DNA of 64,000 nucleotides from a virus. The notes under the pieces were generated by a model that ran no database searches, had not been told where the DNA came from, and saw only the letters and a list, made by a program, of their open reading frames with translations. A program made the translations under genes and the position numbers. The stretch covers positions 20,878-84,877 of IMG/VR virus record IMGVR_UViG_3300048587_000696, one strand, 5' to 3'. Positions 10,172-17,143 of this stretch are shown in pieces; positions within the stretch are counted from its first letter, which is position 1, and every line of letters begins with the position of its first letter.

Positions 10172-10380
10172 CGCCCGCCCTGGTACTGAGGAATCGAGAC
10201 CGGACTGCCTCCGTACGAGGCGCCGTTGCTCTTGGCCGCCTTGCGCGCCTGCTCCCGCGCAAAGTTTTCGTACCAGCTATCCATCGCCGCATCGTCCGCG
10301 ATGATCTTGTCGTCCGGCTTGTCGGTGGGCGACATGTTGTGAATCGCCTCATAGAACCGGCCGTACCCCAGCAGCGTCAG
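10168..10380 (-). CDS. Second tail-chaperone reading frame (T-like), non-ATG start or -1 frameshift product
   Basis: The frame is -1 relative to the 368-residue gene upstream and stops at 10168, where ATGA overlap couples it to the next gene. Between the upstream stop (10379-10377) and the first ATG (10335), codons such as CTG ACG CTG CTG GGG TAC GGC CGG are almost all GC-ending and encode LLGYGRFYEAIHN, so the frame is coded before any ATG. Two explanations fit: a CTG start at 10380 overlapping TGA as CTGA (70 residues), or a -1 ribosomal frameshift joining it to the upstream protein as in lambda G-T. I found no canonical X XXY YYZ slip heptamer. A conventional ATG start would give only 55 residues. 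Confidence 0.6.
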   Translation of the reverse strand: MTLLGYGRFYEAIHNMSPTDKPDDKIIADDAAMDSWYENFAREQARKAAKSNGASYGGSPVSIPQYQGGR

Positions 10381-11483
10381 CTGTCCGTCATCAACGTCAT
10401 AGGCGCACTGGACGCCGAAGAGTCGGGCGCCGTCGCCACCGGCGGATCGGTATCGGGCTTGGAAATCTGCGGAGCGGGCGATTCGTCGGAGTGCCCTGAT
10501 GCCCCAGTCTCCGAGGGATCCGCCGTCTTGGCCTCGTCCGCGGTCAGAAAACCGAACGTCTGCAGGTACTCCCGTGCCTCGTCCGGAATGCCGTTCTGGA
10601 AGAAGTAGGCTTCCACCAGGAGCCACTGGACCAAGCCCTCCGGCAGGTCGTACAAGTCCTGGAACGTCGGCGTCAGCGGCCCAGCGGGCAGCGAGTCCTC
10701 GCCCAGTCGCTCGGCGGTGAAGTACAGCCGGGCCATCTCCTCCGCATTGTCCCGGCGCTGCTCCACCGACTCCGCGAAGATCTTGGCGTGCCGCAGCTGG
10801 AGCTCCGACAGGCGCAGCCGCTCGCGCTGCAGCTTCAGGTACCGGTGCAGCCGCTCCCGCAGATCATCGATCAGGTGCAGGTGCTCTGCGGCCTCCACGT
10901 CCGGCACCGCCTCGAGCAGGCGCTGCATGTCGTAGTCCGGGCTGTACCGCTCCCGGGACTGCGATGCGGCGTGCTCGGTGTCGTAGTCCGCCTGCTCATC
11001 CGACGTGAACTCGAGCCACCGGTTGAACCGCACCAGCAGGGCGTCCCGCGTCTTCTGCTTGGTGACGTGCTCCTCAACCTTGGTGCGGAACGCGGCGGCG
11101 GCTGCCATCAGATCGAGCGACCAGTTGTCCTGCGCGATGCCGTCCGCGAACAACTCGCCCATGGCCTTGTTGGTCGACGCCTGCAGCCGCTCCAGCTCGG
11201 CGCTCATGTCGGTCGTCCACTCGCCACGCTCAGCCACCAGCTTGAGCAGCTGCTCATGGCTCAGGATGTCAGGGTTCTGGAGGTCCCGGTGGTACTGGCG
11301 CTGCACCACTTCCGCGATCTTGCGACGGCGGGCCGGGTTCATGCGCGTAAAGCGGACCAGGCGAATCGTCGCCCCGTCCTCCTGCGCGTCCTGCAGCGAT
11401 GCGGGAACTTCCTTCGTGCGATAGCCGCGACGCAGCTCGTCTTCGAGCACTGCGTCCAGCCGCTTCTGCGTCTCTTGCTCCAT
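10377..11483 (-). CDS. Tail assembly chaperone (G-like), 368 aa
   Basis: Lies between the tail-tube gene and the tape measure, the position of the tail assembly chaperone that coats the tape measure during tail building. The protein is acidic and mostly helical (Glu/Arg/Leu-rich, about residues 20-290). It ends in a Pro/Ser/Thr/Ala/Asp-rich low-complexity tail after about residue 310 that overlaps the T-like frame. GGGGGAG lies just before the ATG at 11483. It is longer than lambda gpG (about 140 residues). Function rests on gene order and the overlapping -1 frame, not on sequence similarity. Confidence 0.65.
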   Translation of the reverse strand: MEQETQKRLDAVLEDELRRGYRTKEVPASLQDAQEDGATIRLVRFTRMNPARRRKIAEVVQRQYHRDLQNPDILSHEQLLKLVAERGEWTTDMSAELERLQASTNKAMGELFADGIAQDNWSLDLMAAAAAFRTKVEEHVTKQKTRDALLVRFNRWLEFTSDEQADYDTEHAASQSRERYSPDYDMQRLLEAVPDVEAAEHLHLIDDLRERLHRYLKLQRERLRLSELQLRHAKIFAESVEQRRDNAEEMARLYFTAERLGEDSLPAGPLTPTFQDLYDLPEGLVQWLLVEAYFFQNGIPDEAREYLQTFGFLTADEAKTADPSETGASGHSDESPAPQISKPDTDPPVATAPDSSASSAPMTLMTDS

Positions 11484-11564
11484 TACTCCCCCGGAAAGCC
11501 GTATAGTCCACCCTCAGAGCGCGATCGCTCCCCATTAAGTCGGCCCCACCAGGGGGCAAACGAA

Positions 11565-11594
11565 AGCGGCTCGTCACCGAAGTGCCGAGCCGCT
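11565..11594 (-). terminator. Intrinsic terminator after tail-tube gene
   Basis: Minus-strand stem AGCGGCTCG / CGAGCCGCT with an inner CAC-TTCG-GTG stem closed by the extra-stable UUCG tetraloop, followed by TTCGTTT. It sits 22 bases past the tail-tube stop. It probably attenuates rather than blocks transcription, since I see no GTAAGGT-type promoter before the chaperone gene at 11483. Confidence 0.75.
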
Positions 11595-11615
11595 CCGCCG
11601 CCCTAGGGTCCGTGG

Positions 11616-12914
11616 TTAGATGTTGAACCCGTTCACGGTCATGGCCGTACCCCGGAAGGTCCAGGTGATCTCACCGCGGCCGCCGACGTTGACCCGGCTG
11701 CCCATCCCGTCGACGCGAACGTCGGGGAAGATCAGCTCCTGGATCTTGGTGCCGTCCTTGGTGAAGTAGTGGATCACCACGGCGAACTCAGTCTTCAGGT
11801 ACTGCGGCGAGAACTCGAACGTGTTGTCGTACACGTCCGGACCGGTGAAGGTCTTGTTCATGACCGCCTGCCAGTCCGCCCAGTCCGTCTCGGTGACCGT
11901 CGCGTTGACCGTCATGTTGAGCGGGAAGGTCGGGGCACGGTGGTAGATCGTGGTGCCCTGGCTGTTGTACGCGATCTGCCGCAGCGCCTCGGTCCGGAAG
12001 TCGACGTTGTAGTCGATCGACTGCACGCGGAGCCACTGCTCGGCCGAGTTCGGCGTGGTGGCGTTGGCCGGGGCGATGTACACGTTCGCCTGGAAGCCGC
12101 GCACACCGTACACTGCCGTCGGACCCGTACCCACGGTATCCGGGGTGTGCACCGTGGCCCAGTTCGTGGTCGGCACCTTGCGATACATGGTTGCCATGGC
12201 AACCACACCCTGCGGCACGGTGTACCCGCCCGACATGGTGATGATCGTGGTCGCGAAGGTCGCGTAGACCGGGTCGGTGTTCTCGGTTCGGTACGGCACC
12301 GAGTCGATCGTCACATACGCCAGCTCCCAATCAGTCGCCGTGTACGCAGGATCAAGCAGGGTCAGCGTGGTGCCCGTGGTCCGCTCGCACGGCACAGTCC
12401 GGACGTCGTGGAACGGCGCCGGGAAGCCGACGACGTAGAGGCCCGACCAGTTGACCGTGTCGCTGGCGGCGCCGTTGGCCTGCACCCGGCCCGCGATCGA
12501 CGTCGGGTAGCAACACGCCAGATACGTCGAGCGGTTGAACGTGAGCTGGTCCGTCTTCTCGTGGAGCACCGCGTCGAACTTCAGGTTCGCCAGGTCGTCC
12601 TGGTCGAACGAGTACCCGTTCACACCCGGAGCGCCCGCCGGATCGTAGGCAAAGCCTTCGAAGGCGTCGGTCCCCGCGTTGAACACGGTCTTGAGGCGCG
12701 CGATCAGGCCCGCGAGGTTGCCGTTGGACGAGAGCTCGAACGAGCCTGAGGTCTCCAGCTCCATCAGCGTCTCGAGACGGGTCGTCCGGCCCAGCTCGAA
12801 CACGTCCTGCGCGTTGAAGTTCGGGGCCCAGTTGAAGTTCTGGACCAGCCCGAGCGCATCAAAGTCGTTGATGCGCAGCGTCTTGTCGGAGCCAAGTACC
12901 TGCAAACCTGCCAT
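11616..12914 (-). CDS. Major tail (tube) protein, 432 aa
   Basis: Polymerises into the tail tube. Evidence is its position directly upstream of the chaperone and tape-measure genes, a beta-rich Thr/Val/Gly/Asn composition, an N-terminus like those of tube proteins (MAGLQVLGSDKTLRINDFDA, then VFELGRTTRLETLMELETSG) and a C-terminus GEITWTFRGTAMTVNGFNI. The ATG at 12914 has an ideal AAGGAG seven bases upstream, as expected for an abundant protein. At 432 residues it is larger than lambda gpV (246), suggesting an extra surface domain, perhaps about residues 140-290 where the sequence is most Thr/Tyr/Val-rich. Confidence 0.75.
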   Translation of the reverse strand: MAGLQVLGSDKTLRINDFDALGLVQNFNWAPNFNAQDVFELGRTTRLETLMELETSGSFELSSNGNLAGLIARLKTVFNAGTDAFEGFAYDPAGAPGVNGYSFDQDDLANLKFDAVLHEKTDQLTFNRSTYLACCYPTSIAGRVQANGAASDTVNWSGLYVVGFPAPFHDVRTVPCERTTGTTLTLLDPAYTATDWELAYVTIDSVPYRTENTDPVYATFATTIITMSGGYTVPQGVVAMATMYRKVPTTNWATVHTPDTVGTGPTAVYGVRGFQANVYIAPANATTPNSAEQWLRVQSIDYNVDFRTEALRQIAYNSQGTTIYHRAPTFPLNMTVNATVTETDWADWQAVMNKTFTGPDVYDNTFEFSPQYLKTEFAVVIHYFTKDGTKIQELIFPDVRVDGMGSRVNVGGRGEITWTFRGTAMTVNGFNI

Positions 12915-12962
12915 CGGAATCTCCTTCGTGACATCCGCGCGTCACGCGACGTGTGAACTGTA

Positions 12963-13592
12963 TTACGCCTCGTAACGGAGGCGCGCGCTCAAAGTGAACT
13001 CAAACACCATGCTGTCAGCCTGCTTGGGGTACTGCTCCGAGGCCACTTCGGTGCGCATGACTTCGGCATGGCCGATCAAGGCGCGTGTCCCCGCATCATG
13101 GTCCCGCACCGGCATGAACTGGGTCTCGTCGAACACCACCCGCAGCAGATCCACCAGGAACCGCTGCTCTCCCCGATCGCGCGCCAACCCCAGCAGCAGC
13201 ACTTCTGCGTACCGAGCCCGCTCTCGCGACCCCAACCCCAACAGCTGGCCATTGAGTCCGTGTGCCACCGCCAATGCCATCGTCGGAACAGGCACATCCT
13301 CCGGCGCGGCCACAGAGCCGTCGGTATTAGGTCGCACAGGAGCCTGTGGAAACGAAAAATCGTCGTCGCGGATTGTGAGGATTCCCCGGGCAGCTGCGAG
13401 CCGTGCCGCCACCGCCTGGTCGGCCAGAATCGCGGCTTGGTTGCCGTAAAAGCCGGGGTAGACCCCATCGGGGGTCTGCAAGGAGTCCGTGGGCAGCCAG
13501 TACAGCAGGTACCCCGCCGTCAGCAGGGCACTGGACAGCGGCTCGGACCAGCTGTTGATCAGATTACTGAGGGTGTACTGACTGAGCGCCAT
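12963..13592 (-). CDS. Putative tail terminator / tail completion protein, 209 aa
   Basis: Immediately upstream of the tail-tube gene, where the tail terminator is usually found. The sequence is mixed alpha/beta, with a conserved-looking FDETQFMPVRDHDAG in the C-terminal half and a final FEFTLSARLRYEA strand typical of proteins whose C-terminal beta strand closes a ring. Start at 13592 is supported by AAGGAG eight bases upstream, even though it overlaps the preceding gene by 29 bases. No motif gives certainty. Confidence 0.55.
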   Translation of the reverse strand: MALSQYTLSNLINSWSEPLSSALLTAGYLLYWLPTDSLQTPDGVYPGFYGNQAAILADQAVAARLAAARGILTIRDDDFSFPQAPVRPNTDGSVAAPEDVPVPTMALAVAHGLNGQLLGLGSRERARYAEVLLLGLARDRGEQRFLVDLLRVVFDETQFMPVRDHDAGTRALIGHAEVMRTEVASEQYPKQADSMVFEFTLSARLRYEA

Positions 13593-13785
13593 AGCGGATA
13601 CACTCCTTCGACATATTCCACAGCTTCCGGATCACCGCGTTGCGCCGAGTATTGAAGGCATGCGGGGAGGACGCCTGCACAGGGTCCATCGCCGCCAAGT
13701 CTTCCATGGTCGCCATCACCAGCTTGATCGTGGCGTTCACTTCCGCCTCAACCACCCGCTGGTACTCGTCTTTGTCGTGTGTCAT
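13564..13785 (-). CDS. Small connector-region protein, 73 aa
   Basis: Unrecognised 73-residue, mostly helical protein (DEYQRVVEAEVNATIKLVMAT near the N-terminus, RRNAVIRKLWNMSKECIRYG near the C-terminus). It starts 2 bases after the upstream stop and its 3' end overlaps the next gene by 29 bases, including that gene's ribosome-binding site, so the two are likely co-translated. Its position suggests a head-tail joining or assembly role. Confidence 0.6.
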   Translation of the reverse strand: MTHDKDEYQRVVEAEVNATIKLVMATMEDLAAMDPVQASSPHAFNTRRNAVIRKLWNMSKECIRYGAQSVHPQ

Positions 13786-13786
13786 A

Positions 13787-14269
13787 TCAGTGCTTGGCCG
13801 CTCCCGTCAGCATCACGTAATACGTGCCTGCGATCGTGCCGCTCGAGGCCAGCTTGCGGACTGCCAGCACCCGGTACTTCCGTCCAGTGACCACCACCGA
13901 CGCTGCACCGTCGAACACAGTGCCCCCGTCAGGCAGGTCCACGTCCTCATCGACCACACGGGCCAGCGCTTCCGTCTCCAGGGCCCACCCGCCCAGCTCG
14001 GCCTGCAGCTTGTCCCGGGAGGTCGAGGCCATCGACCACAGCTCCGTGAACAGACACGGCACCGCGACTTCGGGACGAACCGTTTCGCCCTCGTCGTCGA
14101 CCGGCGCCTGGGGATCAGCCTTGGGGGTCAGGGGCGAGGCGCCCGGCGGCAGCGGAAACACACCGGCAGGTGTCGGCCGCACCAGGGGATAGCGCACGGT
14201 CAACACGTATTCGCTGGTACGAATACGTTCGACGACCCGCTCGCGCACGCGCGCTGCGTGGACGCCCAT
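13787..14269 (-). CDS. Putative head-tail joining / neck protein, 160 aa
   Basis: The longer open frame reaches 14455, but the ATG at 14269 overlaps the TAA of the preceding gene (TAATG), and the upstream extension is Gly/Arg/Pro-rich shadow sequence, so the start is placed at 14269. Residues 1-30 are charged and helical (RVRERVVERIRTSEYVLTV), then a Pro-rich loop, then a beta-rich C-terminal half with VVVTGRKYRVLAVRKL. Position between a gp6-like connector and tail-completion genes suggests a neck or stopper protein. No diagnostic motif was seen. Confidence 0.6.
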   Translation of the reverse strand: MGVHAARVRERVVERIRTSEYVLTVRYPLVRPTPAGVFPLPPGASPLTPKADPQAPVDDEGETVRPEVAVPCLFTELWSMASTSRDKLQAELGGWALETEALARVVDEDVDLPDGGTVFDGAASVVVTGRKYRVLAVRKLASSGTIAGTYYVMLTGAAKH

Positions 14270-14715
14270 TAGTGAATCCGCGCGTTCGCAGATTGCCGCT
14301 GGTACGTGACCAGCAGCTCGTCGCGCTTCAGCTCGAGTCCCTCGAGCATGCCACGGTACGCCTTCTCCGCCTGGATCGAAGACTCTTCCTCCAGCCCTGA
14401 CCGCCAGCTGATACCCAGCTCGCCACGGTCCACGCGCTGGCGGTATGTGGCCCACAGCACGTCCGCCGCCACCGCATAGACCAGGATCATCGCCTGGTCG
14501 TCCGTCGCGCCCTGGAGGCCGTACGTGCCTGGCTGGGCCTTATTGGTGCCCACGGCGATCGTGGAGAACCCAGCCACCTGGCGCACCCCCAGCTCCAAGG
14601 CTGCGTCTCCCGCGGCCTCCAAGAGCTGGGTGTCCGTACGGCGCTCCGCCGCACGGTCCACGTCGGCCACCTTGCGACGGACCATCTTGAGCCACTGCTC
14701 AGTCGTTACCGCCAT
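14269..14715 (-). CDS. Head-tail connector (HK97 gp6-like), 148 aa
   Basis: Helical 148-residue protein just after the capsid genes, with ERRTDTQLLEAAGDAALELG and DDQAMILVYAVAADVLWATY followed by a long C-terminal helix. This layout is characteristic of gp6-like adaptor proteins that ring the portal. GGAGG precedes the ATG at 14715 by five bases. Assigned from position and secondary-structure pattern. Confidence 0.6.
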   Translation of the reverse strand: MAVTTEQWLKMVRRKVADVDRAAERRTDTQLLEAAGDAALELGVRQVAGFSTIAVGTNKAQPGTYGLQGATDDQAMILVYAVAADVLWATYRQRVDRGELGISWRSGLEEESSIQAEKAYRGMLEGLELKRDELLVTYQRQSANARIH

Positions 14716-14736
14716 GTGGCCTCCAAGGCCCTCAGA

Positions 14737-15480
14737 TTAGGCCCGGGCGAGTCGTCCGCCGCGGGGTGCCATCGGAGCTGTTTCCGCGTCCCGGTACTCA
14801 CGCAGCGGGTTCAGTTCATCCAGCCGCTCGTAACACAGCTCTTCGGCGATACGGAACTTGCCGGGGAGGTCGCGCACGGCCTTCCGCGCCTGCTCCGGAT
14901 CGTCCGCGTACTTCTTGCCCAGCTGGAAGACTTCCTCATCGACCGCCTGGATCACCCGGCGCAGAGTCGCCTCAGAGGTCATGGCCGCCACCGCGGCACG
15001 CATGTCTTCCTCGGGCTGGTCGAGGATCCAAGAGCGCGGATTCAGCACCACGTTCTTAGCGGCATCCGGATGCAAATCCTCGGGACGATCGGGCGGGGCC
15101 AGGTTGTCGGCTTCTCCGAGCACCGAGTCGTCCCGGACAATCAGCCCCTCCCCCACGAAGCGACCGGTGCGAAGGGACTGCCAGAAGACGTAGCTGACGA
15201 CCGCCCGCACCTTGGGGTCGTGCGTCCCCGGCACCTCCGCATGCAGCGAAAACTCGACCGGCTTGCCCGTGGAGGTGTCGATCAGGCCCAGCGTGTGGTT
15301 GGAGACATTGCGGATACCCACGACCAGCTGCCCGTGCATCATCGGCGCCCGCGCCGCCACAGCACCCGCCTGGCTCGCCAGGGTGGCTTGGTCACGGCTC
15401 AGCCGCTCAATCGTCTCCAGCGCCGCACGATACCGGGCATCCAGTGCCGCCAACGCTTCCTTCTCTGCCTTCGTTGCCAT
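14737..15480 (-). CDS. Virion-associated protein of unknown function, 247 aa
   Basis: First gene of the operon driven by the promoter-like site at 15520-15545. ATG at 15480 has GGGGAG seven bases upstream. The N-terminal third is a coiled-coil-like helix (KAEKEALAALDARYRAALET), followed by a beta-rich middle with GIRNVSNHTLGLID and VEFSLHAEVPGTHDP, then a helical C-terminus. I do not recognise the family. Its place between the major capsid and connector genes suggests a head or neck component. Confidence 0.6.
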   Translation of the reverse strand: MATKAEKEALAALDARYRAALETIERLSRDQATLASQAGAVAARAPMMHGQLVVGIRNVSNHTLGLIDTSTGKPVEFSLHAEVPGTHDPKVRAVVSYVFWQSLRTGRFVGEGLIVRDDSVLGEADNLAPPDRPEDLHPDAAKNVVLNPRSWILDQPEEDMRAAVAAMTSEATLRRVIQAVDEEVFQLGKKYADDPEQARKAVRDLPGKFRIAEELCYERLDELNPLREYRDAETAPMAPRGGRLARA

Positions 15481-15519
15481 TCGTTCTCCCCGTGCCGAAG
15501 CACTATACAGTTCCCTAGT

Positions 15520-15545
15520 GTTCTGCCCCGCACCAACGACCTTAC
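15520..15545 (-). promoter_or_regulatory. Phage promoter family GTAAGGT-N15-GAAC, site 2
   Basis: Minus-strand GTAAGGT (15545-15539), 15 bases, GAAC (15523-15520), 40 bases before the ATG at 15480. It would give the connector/tail operon its own input downstream of the capsid gene. Confidence 0.8.
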
Positions 15546-15552
15546 AGCAGTA

Positions 15553-15590
15553 GGGGAGGACGCACGGGCGATTGCCCCTGCCCCCTCCCC
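15553..15590 (-). terminator. GC-rich hairpin after major capsid gene
   Basis: Minus-strand GGGGAGG pairs with CCTCCCC across a loop that itself contains GGGC...GCCC. It lies 25 bases past the capsid stop and just before the promoter at 15520-15545. There is no clear U-tract, so termination is plausible but unproven. Confidence 0.4.
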
Positions 15591-15614
15591 TCGCTCACCT
15601 CTCACACCGAAGTC

Positions 15615-16580
15615 TTAGACTTCGATGACCCGGTAGGCGTACGGGTTCCAGACCAGCACGCCGTCTTCGAGACGAATGCCGGTCGTGAAGACCCCGGCAC
15701 GCGCATCGGTCTCGGCGTAGTTCAGGAACGCGACGTCCACATCGGCCATCACGGCGCCCTTGTTGGCCGACGCGATGTAGACACGATCCTTGCGGATGAC
15801 GTGCCCCTGAGCCTTGCGGCTGAAGCGATCGACCATCGTCACGATGGGCGAACCCTGGTAGACGCCGGTGACGCCGCGAGTCTCGAACTCACGGATCCCG
15901 TCCTGCGACCAGCCCGTGAAAGCGCGGATCGCCGGGTAGAGCGCGATGTGCCGCGCGAAGATCGTCGGCGCGTCGCCGTCGTCCTTCAGGCCGTCAAGGG
16001 CCTTCTCGAGATTGGTGGCGCTGAGCCCCGTATACCGCAGGGTCATGCCCGACACCCCGGTGCGGTCGGCCGTGGCCGACGGAACACCCGCGTCGATCGC
16101 GTCGCAGACCATGCCGACACGGTACCGGTTGATCGACTCCGCCATCGTGTTGATGACGTCCGAGACGGCGATGGCGCCCGCGGCGATCTCCTCGAGAGGG
16201 ATCTCCACGGAAAGCTCCTTGTGGGAGGTGCTCATCGAGTACTCGGTCTTGGTCATACGCTGCGAAAGCGCCTTGGTGCCGTAGGCACGCTTGGTCACCT
16301 TCAGGTTCGCGCGCCACTCCTGGAACAGGATCTGGTCGCCGAACCCGTAGTCCTTGCGATCCACCATGAAGGGGATCGGGTCGGTGAGGGCCACCGTGTC
16401 GTCGATCAGCTGAACGATGAGCTCAGCGATCTCGAACTTGTTGGCGTCGAGCTCCTTGAGCCCCTTCGGGTCAATTCGCCCCTTCTTATCCGCCCCAACA
16501 GCCGCCTTGAACATGGCGTCGAGTTCGGTCTTGTGGACTGCGAGCTGATCCGCGGTCCGGCTAGCCACCTTGAACTGCAT
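15615..16580 (-). CDS. Major capsid protein (HK97-fold type), 321 aa
   Basis: Forms the head shell. Assigned from length, gene order (portal, protease, decoration protein, then this gene) and an E/P-loop-style sequence: DPIPFMVDRKDYGFGDQI early, a long spine-like stretch IAVSDVINTMAESINRYR, and the typical ending LVWNPYAYRVIEV. The open frame extends to 16670, but the ATG at 16580 is preceded by GGAGG at seven bases and gives a normal capsid N-terminus with a charged N-arm. There is no obvious delta domain, in agreement with the scaffold-like coiled coil on the protease gene. Confidence 0.8.
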   Translation of the reverse strand: MQFKVASRTADQLAVHKTELDAMFKAAVGADKKGRIDPKGLKELDANKFEIAELIVQLIDDTVALTDPIPFMVDRKDYGFGDQILFQEWRANLKVTKRAYGTKALSQRMTKTEYSMSTSHKELSVEIPLEEIAAGAIAVSDVINTMAESINRYRVGMVCDAIDAGVPSATADRTGVSGMTLRYTGLSATNLEKALDGLKDDGDAPTIFARHIALYPAIRAFTGWSQDGIREFETRGVTGVYQGSPIVTMVDRFSRKAQGHVIRKDRVYIASANKGAVMADVDVAFLNYAETDARAGVFTTGIRLEDGVLVWNPYAYRVIEV

Positions 16581-16614
16581 AATGACATCCTCCAATCGGT
16601 GATCGGTCCGTGGA

Positions 16615-17109
16615 TTAGACCAGCTCGACTCGGACCTTGCCGTTGCCGAGCACCTCGAACACGCGGCCAATCACCGGTGAGATGATGGCACTAACAACAT
16701 CAGCCTTGCAGAACAGGCCGTCCTTGACGCCCAGGGCGTCGCCCGCGACCGGTGCCACACCCGAGCGCGCAGCGTCAAGCGACGCATGCAGCAGCGAGGG
16801 GTCGTACTCGATGATGGCGCCGCGACCGATTTCCATGATCGCATCGCCAGTGGCGATCGCCGTGAGGCGCGTGCCGAAGTCCGCCGGAACCCCGTCCGAA
16901 GACGAGACCTGGAGGGCCTGGTTCGACACCTTCATGGCCACGCCGTACGTGCCCGGCAGGAGGATCGCGGCATCCGCGTCATCCACCACCAGCGCCGTAC
17001 GCTCGCCCGCCGCGTTGTCCAGCTTGATCACGGCACCGAGCGGAATGGCCTCGCCCGCGATGGCGGTACGCCGGGGGGCGTCGTAAAAGTTTGCAATGTG
17101 GAGCAGCAT
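16615..17109 (-). CDS. Capsid decoration / stabilisation protein, 164 aa
   Basis: Small beta-rich protein directly before the major capsid gene, the usual place of a head decoration protein. It shows alternating hydrophobic strands (AIPLGAVIKLDN, AIMEIGRGAIIEYDPSL) and ends in VIGRVFEVLGNGKVRVELV, similar in style to the DUF2190/head-fibre proteins. The ATG at 17109 has an ideal AGGAGGAG upstream, as expected for a highly made structural protein. Confidence 0.6.
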   Translation of the reverse strand: MLLHIANFYDAPRRTAIAGEAIPLGAVIKLDNAAGERTALVVDDADAAILLPGTYGVAMKVSNQALQVSSSDGVPADFGTRLTAIATGDAIMEIGRGAIIEYDPSLLHASLDAARSGVAPVAGDALGVKDGLFCKADVVSAIISPVIGRVFEVLGNGKVRVELV

Positions 17110-17143
17110 GTTTCTCCTCCTGAGTGGTTACCGCAATCGCGGA

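Noticed and set aside
10377-10626. Canonical -1 slippery heptamer in the tail chaperone overlap
   Set aside because: I checked the frame for X XXY YYZ. GGTTTTC is out of phase and GGCGCCC does not re-pair. The coding evidence points instead to the CTGA junction.
13787-14455. Long forms of several genes (for example starts at 14455, 16670, 24569-25018, 32063, 51602 and 51784)
   Set aside because: The upstream extensions overlap the preceding gene or a promoter and lack ribosome-binding sites. Shorter starts with Shine-Dalgarno sites or 1-4 base overlaps were chosen.
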